NCBI GenBank assembly: GCA_030077755.1
Contig: JAQJZZ010000001.1
Location: 620,001-684,000 of the forward strand
Length of the DNA stretch: 64,000 nucleotides
Direction: 5' to 3'
From: Filosporella fistucella
Taxonomy: Eukaryota > Ascomycota > Leotiomycetes > Helotiales
The notes below the pieces were generated by a model. The model did no database searches. It saw nothing but the letters and a program-made list of their open reading frames with translations, and was not told the DNA's origin. A program made the translations under genes and the position numbers. Of the stretch, positions 31,569 to 43,189 are shown one piece after another (the stretch's first letter is position 1; every line of letters starts with the position of its first letter).

Positions 31569-34104
31569 CGGGGTTTATACTTCGATTCGGTTTTGCCCAG
31601 GAATGCTGCTTTCAAATTAGTGTGAAGTACACTATTTCTTGCATGGTTCCCGGTTCATTATACTGCGCTTTGAAGATAGTTCACGAGAGATATCCTGCCG
31701 TTGCTTGTCTTATGTTTGGCATTTGATTTTAGCATACCCGGAGAACAAGAAGAGGATATCGCGCGAAATACACTCAAACGCCCTGGCCCCTTGGAAATTG
31801 TATCATTATGCGTATAATGAACGGCCAAATTCATTGAACCGGTCATTATGCTAAGGTGGCAGTTTCAACACTGATTCTCAAGGCCAGCTATGCCTTGTGC
31901 TATGTGACGATAATATGGAAACATGCTTACTGAGAACAATTTCACCACAAGCTCCCAAAAATTTGACTTTCTCTTTTACGGTCCTTGTAAATGCTTCAAA
32001 AGGTTCGTGTGCGCATTAGATGTCGGCCAATCTCCATTTCTCCAATCTCTTTAATGGAGGAAACTTGGCTTTATTTTCTGTATCTCTTTCACGGTCCTTA
32101 TAGTATTGCAAAATGTTTGTGCTAATATCAAATGTCAACTGATCTCCGATTCTCCAAATTCTTCAGATGAAACTTGCCTATGTTTTTTATATCTCGTCGA
32201 CTTAATGTTTCAACCGCCATTGTCCAAACTTATATAGAAGAAAAAATAGCCTCACATTGTCCAATTGGCGTTTGATCTTTCGGGGTCTTCTGGTTAATTT
32301 TTTGCTTTCTTCCAAGCTATCTCTTCTTCCTCCCACTCCCTATTCTCTCTTCTCTCGGTATAATCAAACAATTTAAATCTACTACACTTATCAGCATCTT
32401 ATTGTCCAGTCTCCTGCAAATATTTTACTCACATCTCAATATATCGCAGAGCCCTACTCTCTTTCATCTTCTATAATAGCCCACAGACCCTGTCCAGCGG
32501 CAGTGGTTTGTGGCGTTGGTGGTGGTGTGTCTTGACGGCTGGCCACCAAACCCAACGAGACCCCGTAGGGAGAATCAGCCAACATATGGGGTGGTAGGAG
32601 GCCTCGTTGTTGGAGATCGAAGGCTTCTGCCCCGACTGAGGTGGGTGTTTCTGGGCGACTTGTTGCCCCGTCGCCGAGGATGCAGGCGCAGAAGAGCGAG
32701 AGCAAGGAGGAGATGCTGGCGGATGCTATTGCTTTGGTAGTTGTTGAGTTGGTTGAGTCTTTGTTGTGTGTTGATGTGGAACTGGATGATAGAAAGAGCA
32801 AAAGAAGAATAAAGATTGGGATTGAACAAATTTGACGGGGACTTCACTGAGGCGTCGAAGTCTTGGCGGCGACAACTTAGGGACGGCCCCCTTTTGTCTC
32901 GCTTAACTAGGAGAATATATTTTATTGTAAATCTTCTATCCTATTCTGGACAATTTTTGAGCTTGAGCGAACTTGATATTGATACCGATATGCCTGGCGC
33001 TGTGAGTCTCTCTATATGTCCCAGTCCATTGAACGATTGACTGAGTTTTGTCCAGTTTTAGGCCAGATGGCTATTCCTCGTGCGATTATGCCTCTGCGTC
33101 CTTGATGAAGCCAGGTGCCCGATATCCAACGTCACCTCGTCGATCACTTGTATTCCAGGGAGTATATCCTGTGACTGGGTGTAGAACTCCCTCTAAAGGC
33201 CCACTATTGTCAAGACCAGGCTTAGCCTCACTAGGCATTGATGGAGAAGCGTTCATCGTGACCGGCTATGCTGGATCGTCAACTTCCAATATCGCAATGG
33301 TGATAGATCTACAATCTTTTAGAGTGAAGAATTATGAGTTTCTCCGGTATTGGAGGGATCATGATCCTGCAAAGACGCGTCTCTGCTCGCTATGACGAAG
33401 AAAACATCTTGAGATCGAAGCCTATCACGGTAATTATCTACGTTTTAACTTGGTTTCTTTAAAGTCCAGCATCATCTATTCATAGCCTAGCTTCTGATTA
33501 CAAGGGAAAGGAGGGGGGATGATCCTGAATGAAATGTTTGATTGCACGGAAGGATGTCTCGTCATGCGATAGTGCAATTCAGATCTAATCTGTTGATGGC
33601 AAAACTATTAAGGAACTTCTGGCACGTTAGCTCTGAGTACGCTGATCACTACAGGCTCTCATGTACAGGGCAATATAACGTTTTGTCCAAGTCACATGCA
33701 CTTCTCATGTGTACATGAAACCTGCTTGTATGTAGTCAGTACCCTAAAGGGGTTGTGACCAACAGAGATTCATGACTCGCTCATAAGATCTCTACTCTAG
33801 AGTAATAAGCATGCATAAAGCTATAAATATCATCTGCAGTACACGACAGGAATGACACAATTCAAATTTCAAGCCAAAGTCCGGATCAACTAAACGCAAC
33901 GAGCCTGAAATCAATCCAACAATTGACATCATCACAGAACCAGGTCCTTTCTGAGATACCACCTTCTCTCTCACTGGTATCTATCTCTCGCTCCTGGCAT
34001 CGCAAGGCATTTCTGCTTCCAATTTGACTAACGGCGCGTTGGCAAACCAACCTTCATTGTAACCAGTTTCCTTGTCCACAAAGCTTGACCTGGGAATCTT
34101 CAGG
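31569..34104. other. intergenic with weak open frames and a tandem duplication
   Basis: 2.5 kb. Apart from the 113-bp duplication there are two weak coding candidates I cannot model. One is a minus-strand frame 32801..32454 without an ATG (ends GQGLWAIIEDERE). The other is a plus-strand frame 33048..33395 (contains GEAFIVTGYAGSSTSN) whose only upstream exon candidate is out of phase. Confidence 0.4.
31971..32196. repeat. degenerate tandem duplication, 113 bp unit
   Basis: Two copies start CTCTTT(T/C)ACGGTCCTT. They share the order AA(A/T)G..., GTG-GC-ATTA, ATGTC, TGATCTCC/CAATCTCC, TTCTCCAA and ATG-GAAACTTG. Identity is moderate and no open frame persists. Confidence 0.55.
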
Positions 34105-34627
34105 ATGTCAGCTTATGGGAGTGGCGATGGGAACGATAATGTAAGTCAATCATCTGGTAGATCCTGTATCCTTTTCCTGAACCCCACTCTCTGGTCCCAA
34201 TGCAGACGAGTATATCAGACAAGACGTGACTGCTAACTTCAATCAGCCCATTCCACCAAGAAAGACAACAGGTTGGATGGCAGCGACTCAAAGGGGTATG
34301 GCCAGGGAGGCAGAAGAGAAGAGGATAAAAGAAGAATCTCTTCAGAGAAGGTAGCCTTACCCTCTCCTATAAAACTGGAATACTTGAAAGTCCAAATCTA
34401 ACAAAGTTAGAAATGCGGAGGCGGCAGCAATAGCTGCTGCTGCTTCTCAGTCACAAAGAGCATCATGGAGTCAGCAAGGAAATTTCAACGAAGCCGCCAG
34501 ACCTGACAATCGCCGAAATTATGCTATTTCAGCAGGAAACCGAGATGATGGAGGCAAAACTCAAGAGACTGCGAGACGCTCCTCTGGCCAAGGTGATAGA
34601 GTTGTTGATCCCGAAGATCTGGAGTGA
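34105..34627 (+). CDS. small three-exon protein, 118 residues
   Basis: Exons are 34105..34140, 34247..34350 and 34411..34627. Donors are GTAAGT and GTAGCC. The acceptors are CAATCAG, with GCTAAC upstream, and AAGTTAG, with CTAAC upstream. Frame is kept across both joins. The product starts MSAYGSGDGNDN, then PIPPRKTTGWMAATQRGMAR. A charged helix AEEKRIKEESLQRR, an alanine run and a polar tail ending VVDPEDLE follow. No transmembrane segment or signal peptide. I do not know the family. Coherent splice signals and codon usage support a real gene; the exons are too short to stand out as open frames. Confidence 0.65.
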
Positions 34628-35793
34628 GGTAGCTATAAAGGGTATGGGATACAGGGGCTGACTATCAGACAGGCGGCTGAAAAGCGTTTCCCGTCGCGAT
34701 CCTTCTTACGGCGGTGGTTGATCAGATGGCAGAGAGTCAGATTTGAGATGGAAAGTAGCAAGAATGTTCGCTTGTCTCCTAACTCGCTTGCTTCTGCACC
34801 TATCACTTATGCTCCTTGTCCTCAGATCATACGCGATTTCAATTGAAGCCCTTGATACTACATGAAACTCCTTGCGTTACTAGGTACCTGGCCCAACCTA
34901 GTTTCGGCCAGGGTCACTCTAAAATATTAGACTGGCGTAGGTAAACTTGCGTGGTGTTTGGCGCTATGAATCACGGGATGAGTGGGCGCGATTGGACTTT
35001 TTTCTGCGCCTTTTGATCACCGGTTTCTTGACTTGATAGCGATTGAACTAAATTCTGAATAGTTTCCTAGCTTTTCGTGAATGTTTTTACCCCGGAGTAA
35101 CTGTGCAATGTGTTTTTAAGCAAAAGATATTCAAATAGGAAGAGATGAATTGCATATAGTCATGCAAAGATAACGCCACAACTACAAATACAAATTCTGA
35201 CCTCTGCAACCGAATCTTCCAAGAACCCTATTCCGTCAGATCTATTTTGATGGCGGATGATGTTCTGCTATATATATGGAGGTATGATAAAGGAATCAGT
35301 GTTAAATCTAATGCTGCAACTGCGAATAATACGCGAAAAGGGGGGAGGTAATGCATGTTATTATCATGCTCCAGAGTATATTTTGAAGCTCTGGCTATTA
35401 TTGCATATGAGCTTGGGGGTATATCATTGGATATGGTGACTGAACTCGAATTCGGAACTCCTTTCCATGACTTTTCTGATTTTTTATCGCACTGCAAAAT
35501 GTGTTGGTCTAATTTTCATGTGCAAATTCAATTTGACCAGGATAGTAGAAGTTCTGTACCAGCTCAACTAGCCAACTATATAAGCTTACTCTGGACTACT
35601 GGAATCAAAGATTATTTCAAGATATTTACATCCTCGACAATCTCACAAACTTTCGATCAACACCACATCCAACTGCCGATCCCTCTCAACCTACCACTAA
35701 AACTACAAACACTACAACCCCGCTTCAATATCTCGACCTCTTCTCTCCTTCAACAAATCCATTACATTATCAAAACAGCTTATCTTCGTCAAC
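34628..35793. other. intergenic
   Basis: No gene is supported. The last 150 bp is a C/A-rich leader upstream of the MGSK gene. The frame 35355-35804 overlaps this leader and is probably fortuitous. Confidence 0.45.
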
Positions 35794-36242
35794 ATGGGAA
35801 GTAAGATTGGACGTGGAGGCCTCAAGCCTGCCGTCCCAGTCATGCCGGGCCCAAAGCCCGCGACCACATCTGTGCTCGTAAACAACAGAGGATCCAACGA
35901 ACCAGTCACTACCACTTCAACGGACCTCAAAGATAAAAAGGACGGCGGTGGTCGCAGGAATGGACGCACCGGCGGTACGGTTATCGGATACAAGTCAGCG
36001 TACGCGAGGGCTACGGAATCAAAATAGGTTGAGTCAGGCGAGACAAAGACTGCCGGCCCAAAGATCGAGCCTCTTCTTGCTCCTATGGGTACCAACAGGA
36101 ATGGAAAGAATAACATTGGTGTTCAAGGTGACAGAGTGAGTAGATTCTATCTGAGTATCTATTTGCCGCTTTCTGATTCATTCTACAGGGTGATAAGTCT
36201 CATTTCACCGATGCTATTCATAAAAAAAAAGGACAAGCCTGA
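35794..36242 (+). CDS. MGSK-type small basic protein (family member 1), structure uncertain
   Basis: Starts MGSKIGRGGLKPAV, like the two larger MGNK paralogues downstream, with a glycine at position 2 compatible with N-myristoylation. The first frame stops at TAG 36025-36027, giving 77 residues. The same frame continues open after the stop (VESGETKTAGPKIEPLLAPM, GTNRNGKNNIGVQGDR) to a good donor GTGAGT at 36136. After TTCTACAG it resumes as GDKSHFTDAIHKKKGQA, ending 36242. Either the TAG is the 3' end of a 48-bp intron 35980..36027 with a poor GTTATC donor (protein 115 residues), or it is a nonsense mutation. Lysine/glycine-rich throughout; no domain known. Confidence 0.5.
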
Positions 36243-37508
36243 GAACCACATCAAATCGCCGTCATCTGGCTTGACACCTAAACGTCCAACCGATCAATCC
36301 TGCTAACAGATACACAGAAACATATATGGCAAGGTATAAGATGCGCTGATGCGCCGACGAATGAAGGAACGCGTTCGGTGGTGGAAAAAACGGAGCAGAT
36401 GTGGGGCGTGGATGGTATTTTTCTTTTTCAAGTGAGAGCGAGAAGTTATCTAGCATAATATTGCATGCTAGAGGGCCTAGTCCTGCATTTTCTACTACTC
36501 GGGTATGAATTTGACTCGCAGAGGTCAATTCAGGAAGTGTTATAGCAGTAAATGCAGTCATAATCTTGAGTACAAACGCTCTCATCAATGCTGTGATACC
36601 TTATTTAATATGAAGAAACTTTGGGTTCATCAATCTTGTGGTAGCAGTGTAGAATCTGAGACTTTTTGAATATTTTCAAGACACCAAACAATTTCAGCTA
36701 CAAATATATGCCTACCAAAATTCAGCAGGACATTTGACAAACAATCTTGAGAAATCCTTTGACTAATAACCAAAGCTAGATCATGAGACAGAGATTAGTA
36801 CCTTGTATGGAAAACACTTTGATAAACTGCGAAGGTCCTCATAGCTAATTTCGGCAATCATCATCTTCAGAACTGGGATCAAGTAGAAACAAAATTTGGA
36901 CAACGACAATGGGACAGTGTGAGAGGAAGTGAAAAGAATCTTGTAGCTTTTCTGGAACTGAAGTCTGACAGAAGTCATGTCTGAAGATGGGGTTGCAGAT
37001 ATGTGACTATTTGAGTCTGGAAGACTGGTTCGGCTCCTGGGTTACAGACACTTGGATCAACGAGTTCAACCTGACAAGAATCAAAATTATAATTGCCCAA
37101 TACAAACAGTCATGATATATATATCTCTGTGAAGCAAATTACAGAAAATGAGTCAGATGCAGCCACAGGGGCTGAGAATTTGAAATTTCTTTATTTTTCA
37201 TTGCCCATATATATCTTAGCCCGAAAAATACAAAGAAATCCCAACTCAAAAATTGAATTTGAGCAGTAAAGTTACTCATGGAATCTCTTAGGGCTGCAAT
37301 AGCTTGAGATAGAAGTATTTAATCAACCTCGATCAACCGTACAACCCAAAACTTCCATCATTCAACATCAAAACAACAACTTCCAAGTCAGCAATCTGAC
37401 TTCGAAACTATTTGCACACTAACCCGATAAATACACACTACTACTCCTCTACTCCTATCACTCCACCTCTTACCCCAATCACCTGCTCTCATCATCCACC
37501 ATCCAAAC
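36243..37508. other. intergenic
   Basis: No gene I can support. A minus-strand frame from the ATG at 36585 has a hydrophobic start (MRAFVLKIMTAFTAITL), but it overlaps the tail of the preceding gene and has no other support. Confidence 0.4.
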
Positions 37509-38179
37509 ATGGGCAACAAACTCTATCGAGGTTTACTTGCAAAGGCAATCAAGCGTAGGAACGAAACATCCTCCACTTTGGATAGTGTTCCTTCCCAAGA
37601 TGCATTGAACACCTCCAATGGAGATAGTACATCGGTCGAAGATAATTCTGTCCACACCAAGCCCATGGATACTCCAGCACCGGTCCCTATTAAGTCAGCT
37701 TGGAGCAAGCCTGCAGAGAAGCGCATGGACTCCAAAGCCTATGCGGCAGAGGTCATGAAAGCTAAATACGGCATGAGCAATGCCCAGGTTGAGAAAGCAA
37801 AGAATGTTATCGGTTATCTAACCCCACCTGATACCCCTCCTTTTGGTTCAGGTGCTCGTGCTCGGAAGTTCAAGAGAAAGACCGAAGAAGGAAACGAAAC
37901 AAACTCCACTGCAAAATCACCTCAACCATCGCCACCCGCTCCGCGAAAACCCACCAAAGAAGAAATATACTGCATCGACGCACAAGTCCCAGCTCCAAAG
38001 GCTGGTATGCACTGGGCAAGCTTGGGAAAGAGGATTCTTGGTGAGAGTGTAAGTCAAAATATTCGTTTCACAATCTTTTACATATGAAAATCCGCTGATC
38101 ATTCTGGTAGACTGAGTACCCCTCCCTCACCAACGCTCAAAAGCTTCGACGCATACACGAAATGAACGAGAAACGTTGA
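37509..38179 (+). CDS. MGNK family protein (member 2), two exons
   Basis: Exons are 37509..38048 and 38111..38179, giving 202 residues. Paralogue of the 45.1-kb gene. Both share an MGNK start and a low-complexity N-terminal third. The core is S-W-KPAEKRMDSKAYAAEVMKA-YGMSNAQVEKAK and the second block is PTKEEIYCIDA...GMHWASLG, ending GES exactly at the intron. In both genes the last intron is phase 0 after GES and exon 2 is 69 nt, though exon 2 sequences differ (here TEYPSLTNAQKLRRIHEMNEKR). No membrane segment or signal peptide; basic and proline-rich. The family is unknown to me. The glycine after Met suggests possible membrane attachment by acylation, but position 5 after the glycine is not ideal here. 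Confidence 0.75.
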
Positions 38180-38922
38180 TCAGATCATTTGAATATGGAA
38201 GGTGTTTAGTATGTCGACCATGAAACGTTAACAGGATTTTTGCTAAGCTACAAACAGTGACGGCAACATAGACATTGACAAATATATCAGTGGCTTTGGT
38301 GGACGGTAGAAAACGAGCCTAATTTGGACGGGAACTTTGCTCAACGCATGGAATGAACGATTGGTCTGGGTGGATGTTTTCAATTGGGCATACAGGTGTT
38401 GCAGGCGTTTTGTGGTTCTTTGGAGCAGGAAATCCTTGGGATATCCGTTTCTCACACCAAAATCAAGTTTTTTTCGGAGGAATATACTACAACACAAAAA
38501 TCCACATCCTTGGAATAACTGCGTCAACGTGAAAAAACGAGTGAGTAAGCACTGACTGACGCATTGCAATCATCAAATATGGCCTAAAAGCCGACTTCAC
38601 TTTGAACCAGGATGAAGAACTGATCTTCATGACAGAACAAGCCAGGTCGATTTGGGATCTAGTTTGACCTTATAGCACGCGATTATCTTGAATCAATTTG
38701 CGACGTGTTTGAAGTATTCAGCTTGCCATAAAAAAACGACAACTCGAATGCAAGACAAGTTTATAGTTAAGTAAGACAAAAGTATATTAGAAGATACACC
38801 AATGTCATAAGCAATCTACAAGAAGCTGTTCGCATCTCAGGAATTGGCCTGCAAACCAAACACTGGACTGAAAAAAACGACCTGCTCATCCAAGACTTTT
38901 CTCAGCTCAACAATAGCCTTTT
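38180..38922. other. intergenic
   Basis: No gene seen. Contains GCATGGAATGAAC (38346-38358), which recurs downstream of the paralogue at 45941-45953 and hints that flanking DNA was duplicated with the gene. Confidence 0.45.
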
Positions 38923-39783
38923 TCAATTGTATTCGTATAGCTTCAGTGCTTGTGTATGATCGATGTCAATTTCAAACTCCGTAGGTAGCTTGGTTTTGGC
39001 GCGCAAACACGGAAGATCCCCTCCAAACACGTCAATGAAAACAAAGTCTCGTTCAAGATTGGCGGTAACAACCGCGTAACGACAAACTTTTGATTCCGAA
39101 TCAATCTCATCCCATGCCACGATCGTCAGTATGGTGGCTGCGCAGACCTCAAAAAAGAGTTTGGACAAGAGGACCCCTGAAAATGACATGATTTCAGATT
39201 GCGAGTGCCCTGCGACGCAGATAGAAACAATACGTTTAGATAGAGATACGGTAACAATGATATCAAAACATGCAACATTTTTTACATCCTTGAAGCGCTG
39301 CCAAAAACCAAAGAGATGTTGAAGTCAAGCCGAAAGTCCCCCCTGAAGTGGGAAATTTTGTTCGCTTAGCACATCACGTGATGTTAATACAACTCCTCCC
39401 CTCAATTTGAACTTCCCAATCAGGAATTGAGGTACCTTAGTATGTAAGGTAGACAACTCAAAAAACTCTGTACACCCAGAATAACAATTATTCTGCAACG
39501 CCACAAGTTCATCGTGCAGGGAATCACTCCCCCATAGTGACATGCTTTTGAAGATCACCATTTCCATCTTTAATTCGCTGTTCTCGGTCTCTAGCTCAGC
39601 CGTACAATCGACAAAACTGTTGTTCAATTCTACTTCAGCATCTTCCTGTTCGGTAGTCACGCCCTCGCTCCAACCAAAAAGAAGGTTACCTAGCTCTGGC
39701 TGAAATTTAGGTACTAATATGCTAATTTTCCGAGTGGTCAGACTGTGTTCGATGCGGACTTGATTCAACTTGGTGCAATACAT
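38923..39783 (-). CDS. probable two-exon protein of unknown function
   Basis: Proposed exons are 39783..39391 and 39297..38923, giving 255 residues. The intron is 93 nt: donor GTATTA, GCTTGAC before the end, and a CTCTTTGGTTTTTGGCAG tract. Both exons are long open frames joined in phase 0. The N-terminal half has an acidic stretch (TTEQEDAEVELNNSFVDCTA). The C-terminal half is hydrophobic in parts (SFSGVLLSKLFFEVCAATIL) and ends EIDIDHTQALKLYEYN. No family recognised. A CCTACCTAGGTAGGTAC palindrome lies just upstream of the start. The model is inference from frame and splice sites. Confidence 0.45.
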
Positions 39784-40255
39784 TCACGATAACCCTACCT
39801 AGGTAGGTACACTAACAAACGATAATTGACCTGAACTTCACCGAGAAGATATTCCTTCCAGCAAACCTATCCATGAGATATGACACTGCAATCGGCAAAG
39901 CTGAACGATGAGAACGAGTGGGAATTTTGGTACGACATCACTGTTCAGATTGCCGTCAATCGATACCCTCCTGAGCACGAGGCTGGGTTTCCTGGATGCG
40001 CTCTTCAAAGGAAAATTTACATCCCCCCTACTGTTCACGATGAGAATGATATCAACGAAGTTGTTTACACTCATACATACCTTTAAACCGACGAATCATA
40101 GAATTTCAAACAAGAGATGGGTACGTTCGCTGGGATTTCGTTTTGTTGACCATGCGAGCCGGGATAACAAATGAATTGATGTGACCAGAACAATACGAAA
40201 TATGGAAATGCTAGCGACTCATCGCCGAAATGAATTCCGTATTCGAATCTCCACT
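39784..40255. other. intergenic with short open frame
   Basis: About 470 bp. A 68-codon plus-strand frame starting at 39880 (contains EFWYDITVQIAVNRYPPEHE) looks protein-like but is short and could be a first exon or relic. Not annotated as a gene. Confidence 0.4.
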
Positions 40256-42088
40256 TCACCAGTCATTGAAGTTCGTATTCTCATTCATAAACGTCATAGC
40301 CACGCCCTCAAAAGTCTTGTCAACTTCAGCGCTCGTCTCAGATCCCGTCTCTAGAAGCCCAGGTTCGCTATGAGGCGCCAGTTTATCTAGCCCCTCACCC
40401 ATATCCCACTGCGAAATATCCTGTCTCCTTGACATTGCAATTGCAAGTGGCTCCGCTTGCCTGACTCCGAACTCATCTGCAATCCACCGCAATCTGTTTT
40501 CAACCCATCTCCGCATTATCGGCGAGACCATATTCGTGCAGCCAGCGCTATAAAGCGGCCAGAGAAGTAAATTCCCATGAACTGCTTTAGGAATCGGAGG
40601 TAGCAATCCGTTTTGAGCATCCGGGTTGAAGCCAAGGAAATATGGTACACTCGCGCAGATATCATGACAGAGATGCAGCAGTTTAGTTCTTGCGCCCAAG
40701 AACTGATTTTGGAAGAAACACGAATCGCTGGTGAACAGGCTCGACGCCGGATTATTTTCGTACAGGTGGGTGAGTTGGTCGAAAATCAGCTCATTGATTA
40801 GGAGACGGACACAACGATAATTATTCCAGATGGTCCCAATCCATATCGATGGGTATTCATGGTATTGATCTGAGAAAACATCTTCAAATGGTGTGGAGAG
40901 ATTCACGGTGTCGTACATGAAATGAATCGGACAAGTCTTTGCCCAAACCTCGTACTCTTCATCTAGTTTGATAAGTTCTGTGACTAATGTTTCTGGATCG
41001 GTGTAATCGTTGAATGATTCCATCCCGGCTCGGAGGTTACAATATCTGATGGCGAGGTTGGACAGTATAGTCGCTGATGCTTGCTCAGGCGTTTCGAAGT
41101 CGAGCTCACTTGACCATTCAGTGATGATTTCTGGGAACTTGGCATGTCTTTGCGAACAGCAGATGATCTGAGAGTGTTAGTTTCTGATTTCAAGCTGGCA
41201 AATAAACTCACAACTTGTGTCCTCAAATGAGTGAATACGTGATACCCAATTGGTGTTTGCAGCTGTTCTTTGCCTCTAAGCTGAAGGAGAGCTAAAGCAC
41301 CATTTATGTGCTTCATCCAAGTATCCATTGATAAACGGCTATTACATGTGTTGGTCTATCTCATACTAACATCAGCCGAGTTCATCTTACAAATTAAATG
41401 CTTACCTCGTATAACACAAGAAGCATGATTGTGACCAAGGTTTGATCCGCTTTTGCATCCTCAATATTCCTTAACTTAGAACTGAGATCCCGCATAGCTG
41501 TGTTATATTTGATGGTAGCATTTGTCATGATACACGGAGCTCTCCAGAAATTTGAAAGTCCCACAAAGCCTAGGGATGCCACGCCGGCGGCCAATGCAGG
41601 ACCGATTTCTTCATCACCGTATATATCAGATAAATACTGGAAGTTTCCTCTAGCAAAGCTATCTTTCTCCAGTACGTAGTTTTGAAAGAAGAAACATGTT
41701 GCCTGATCTTCCGGCGACGTGCCAAGGTAGGTGGGGAAAAGTGGGAACGTTGGGAGTTCTATGGATTGCGGACACTCCGTCATCACCAACGGTGCATCAT
41801 CAAATCTCTCCAAGGTAGAGGTCAAAGAGATAGTCTTCCGGGCTTCTGCATCTTTCACACGCTTTCGTCTGGTGCTAAGGCCATGAGACTCGTCACGAAA
41901 CATAAGATCAGCTGGATCTCGATATCCCTTGCATATGCGACCAGCTCGTACACATTGCGAACATGATGGCCTTTTTGTATCACACTAATGAAATCAGTAC
42001 AAATCTAGTTTCGGTAGAGCATACATACCTTCGTTCTACGAAGTCGGCACTCAGCGCACGCCTTGCTCGGTTTTCCACAATAGACCAT
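40256..42088 (-). CDS. Zn2Cys6 fungal transcription factor, four exons
   Basis: Exons are 42088..42029, 41984..41406, 41355..41212 and 41167..40256, giving 564 residues. Intron 1 (44 bp) splits the binuclear zinc cluster: ACAECRLRRTK in exon 1, CDTKRPSCSQCVRAGRICKGYRDP in exon 2. All six cysteines are present. The region that follows (LMFRDES, CFFFQNYV..., TCNSRLSMDTWMKHINGALA LLQLRGKEQ) is the fungal-specific regulator domain (DUF3468 type). I chose the acceptor at 41356, not the nearer one, because it restores the frame and the TCNS motif. A nuclear DNA-binding regulator; targets unknown and no adjacent cluster suggests them. The decayed relic at 10.4-11.7 kb has the same architecture. Confidence 0.93.
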
Positions 42089-43189
42089 GTTTACAATTCA
42101 ATGGTGGATCTATAGATTCTCGAGGGCTGGATTTTTGATGCACAACCCAATTTGAAGATTCAGCATCTTGATATAAATTAACATTCCGATATGTGATGCA
42201 GCCAACTCGTCATCGCCGTCACAGCCGTTCGCGGGACAGCAAGCCTCAATGCAGCCGCATTTATCCTAGTGTAAGAGAGGGCCACAAGGCAGTATCCTTG
42301 GGGGCATCACGTCAATCAGCCTCATTAATGTCCGAATGAGGATATTAATGCAAGGAAGCGTGAGAGAGGCAGAGAAAACGAAGGCATCGGAGCAAGAAAA
42401 ATGTGGATCATTTGTTATGTGGGGAGATTAATAACACGTCGTGAGAATCGGCCTAACTTCATGAAGCAAAGGTTGAGTAGCGGCACTCAATTCGCAGCCA
42501 CAAGATTTCCCGAAGACTCCGAATCACGACCTCCATGGCATGGAACAGTGCGAAACACGAGTCCGTTGGTTGGAGGGCCATGGACACTCCGATTTCTCGC
42601 TCTTTGATATCGCGAAGCTATGGATTAGATATGGCTTCTAATTCATGAGAAGATCGAAACATACCTATTTCTGGTAGTTCACAGCCAAGCTTTTCTTCCC
42701 GCAGGCTAAGCTTTAGAGTGGATCATCCTCATCCTGCACTTGGTAAGAACGTTCTTGTGCCAGATATCATTCACTTCAGCCACGCCAAAATCTCTTCGTA
42801 GAGGCGAATCTCGAGGGGTCCGCGAGATGTGGTCGGTGAGGCCAGACGCAGGCCTGCAGGGTGTGATCTTAAGTAGCTGCGTTGTTGAGGCTTCAACAGG
42901 GGTTTCATTATATCCCTATCGTGTCCTAGAAGGGTAGGGGTTAAGTATCTCCTCGCTCATTAGCAATGAAAACAGGATGTCTGTATGTTGAATGCATTGC
43001 GCATTCTCTGTCGAGAATAGGATACCATGACGCCTTGAAGTATTGAAGAATCTTCTTATATACTGAGAAGGTCAGAGAGGGAATAATCTTTTCCTCATCC
43101 TTCATATCATCAGAACTTTACTTGCTTCCAGTAGCAGATCACCAAAATTCCAACTACATTGTTGTCAGTCCTGTCCTCAAAGCATCAAA
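42089..43189. other. divergent intergenic region
   Basis: 1.1 kb promoter space between the Zn2Cys6 gene and the seven-TM gene. Frames at 42401 and 42740 show no recognisable content. Confidence 0.5.

Noticed and set aside
33048..33395. Plus-strand frame that looks protein-like (VTGYAGSSTSN)
   Set aside because: No ATG in a sensible place; joining to the upstream ATG CCT GGC GCT/GTGAGT exon gives an immediate stop.
36262..36585. Minus-strand frame with hydrophobic N-terminus (possible secreted protein)
   Set aside because: No cysteine pattern, overlaps the 3' end of the MGSK gene and has no promoter-like context.
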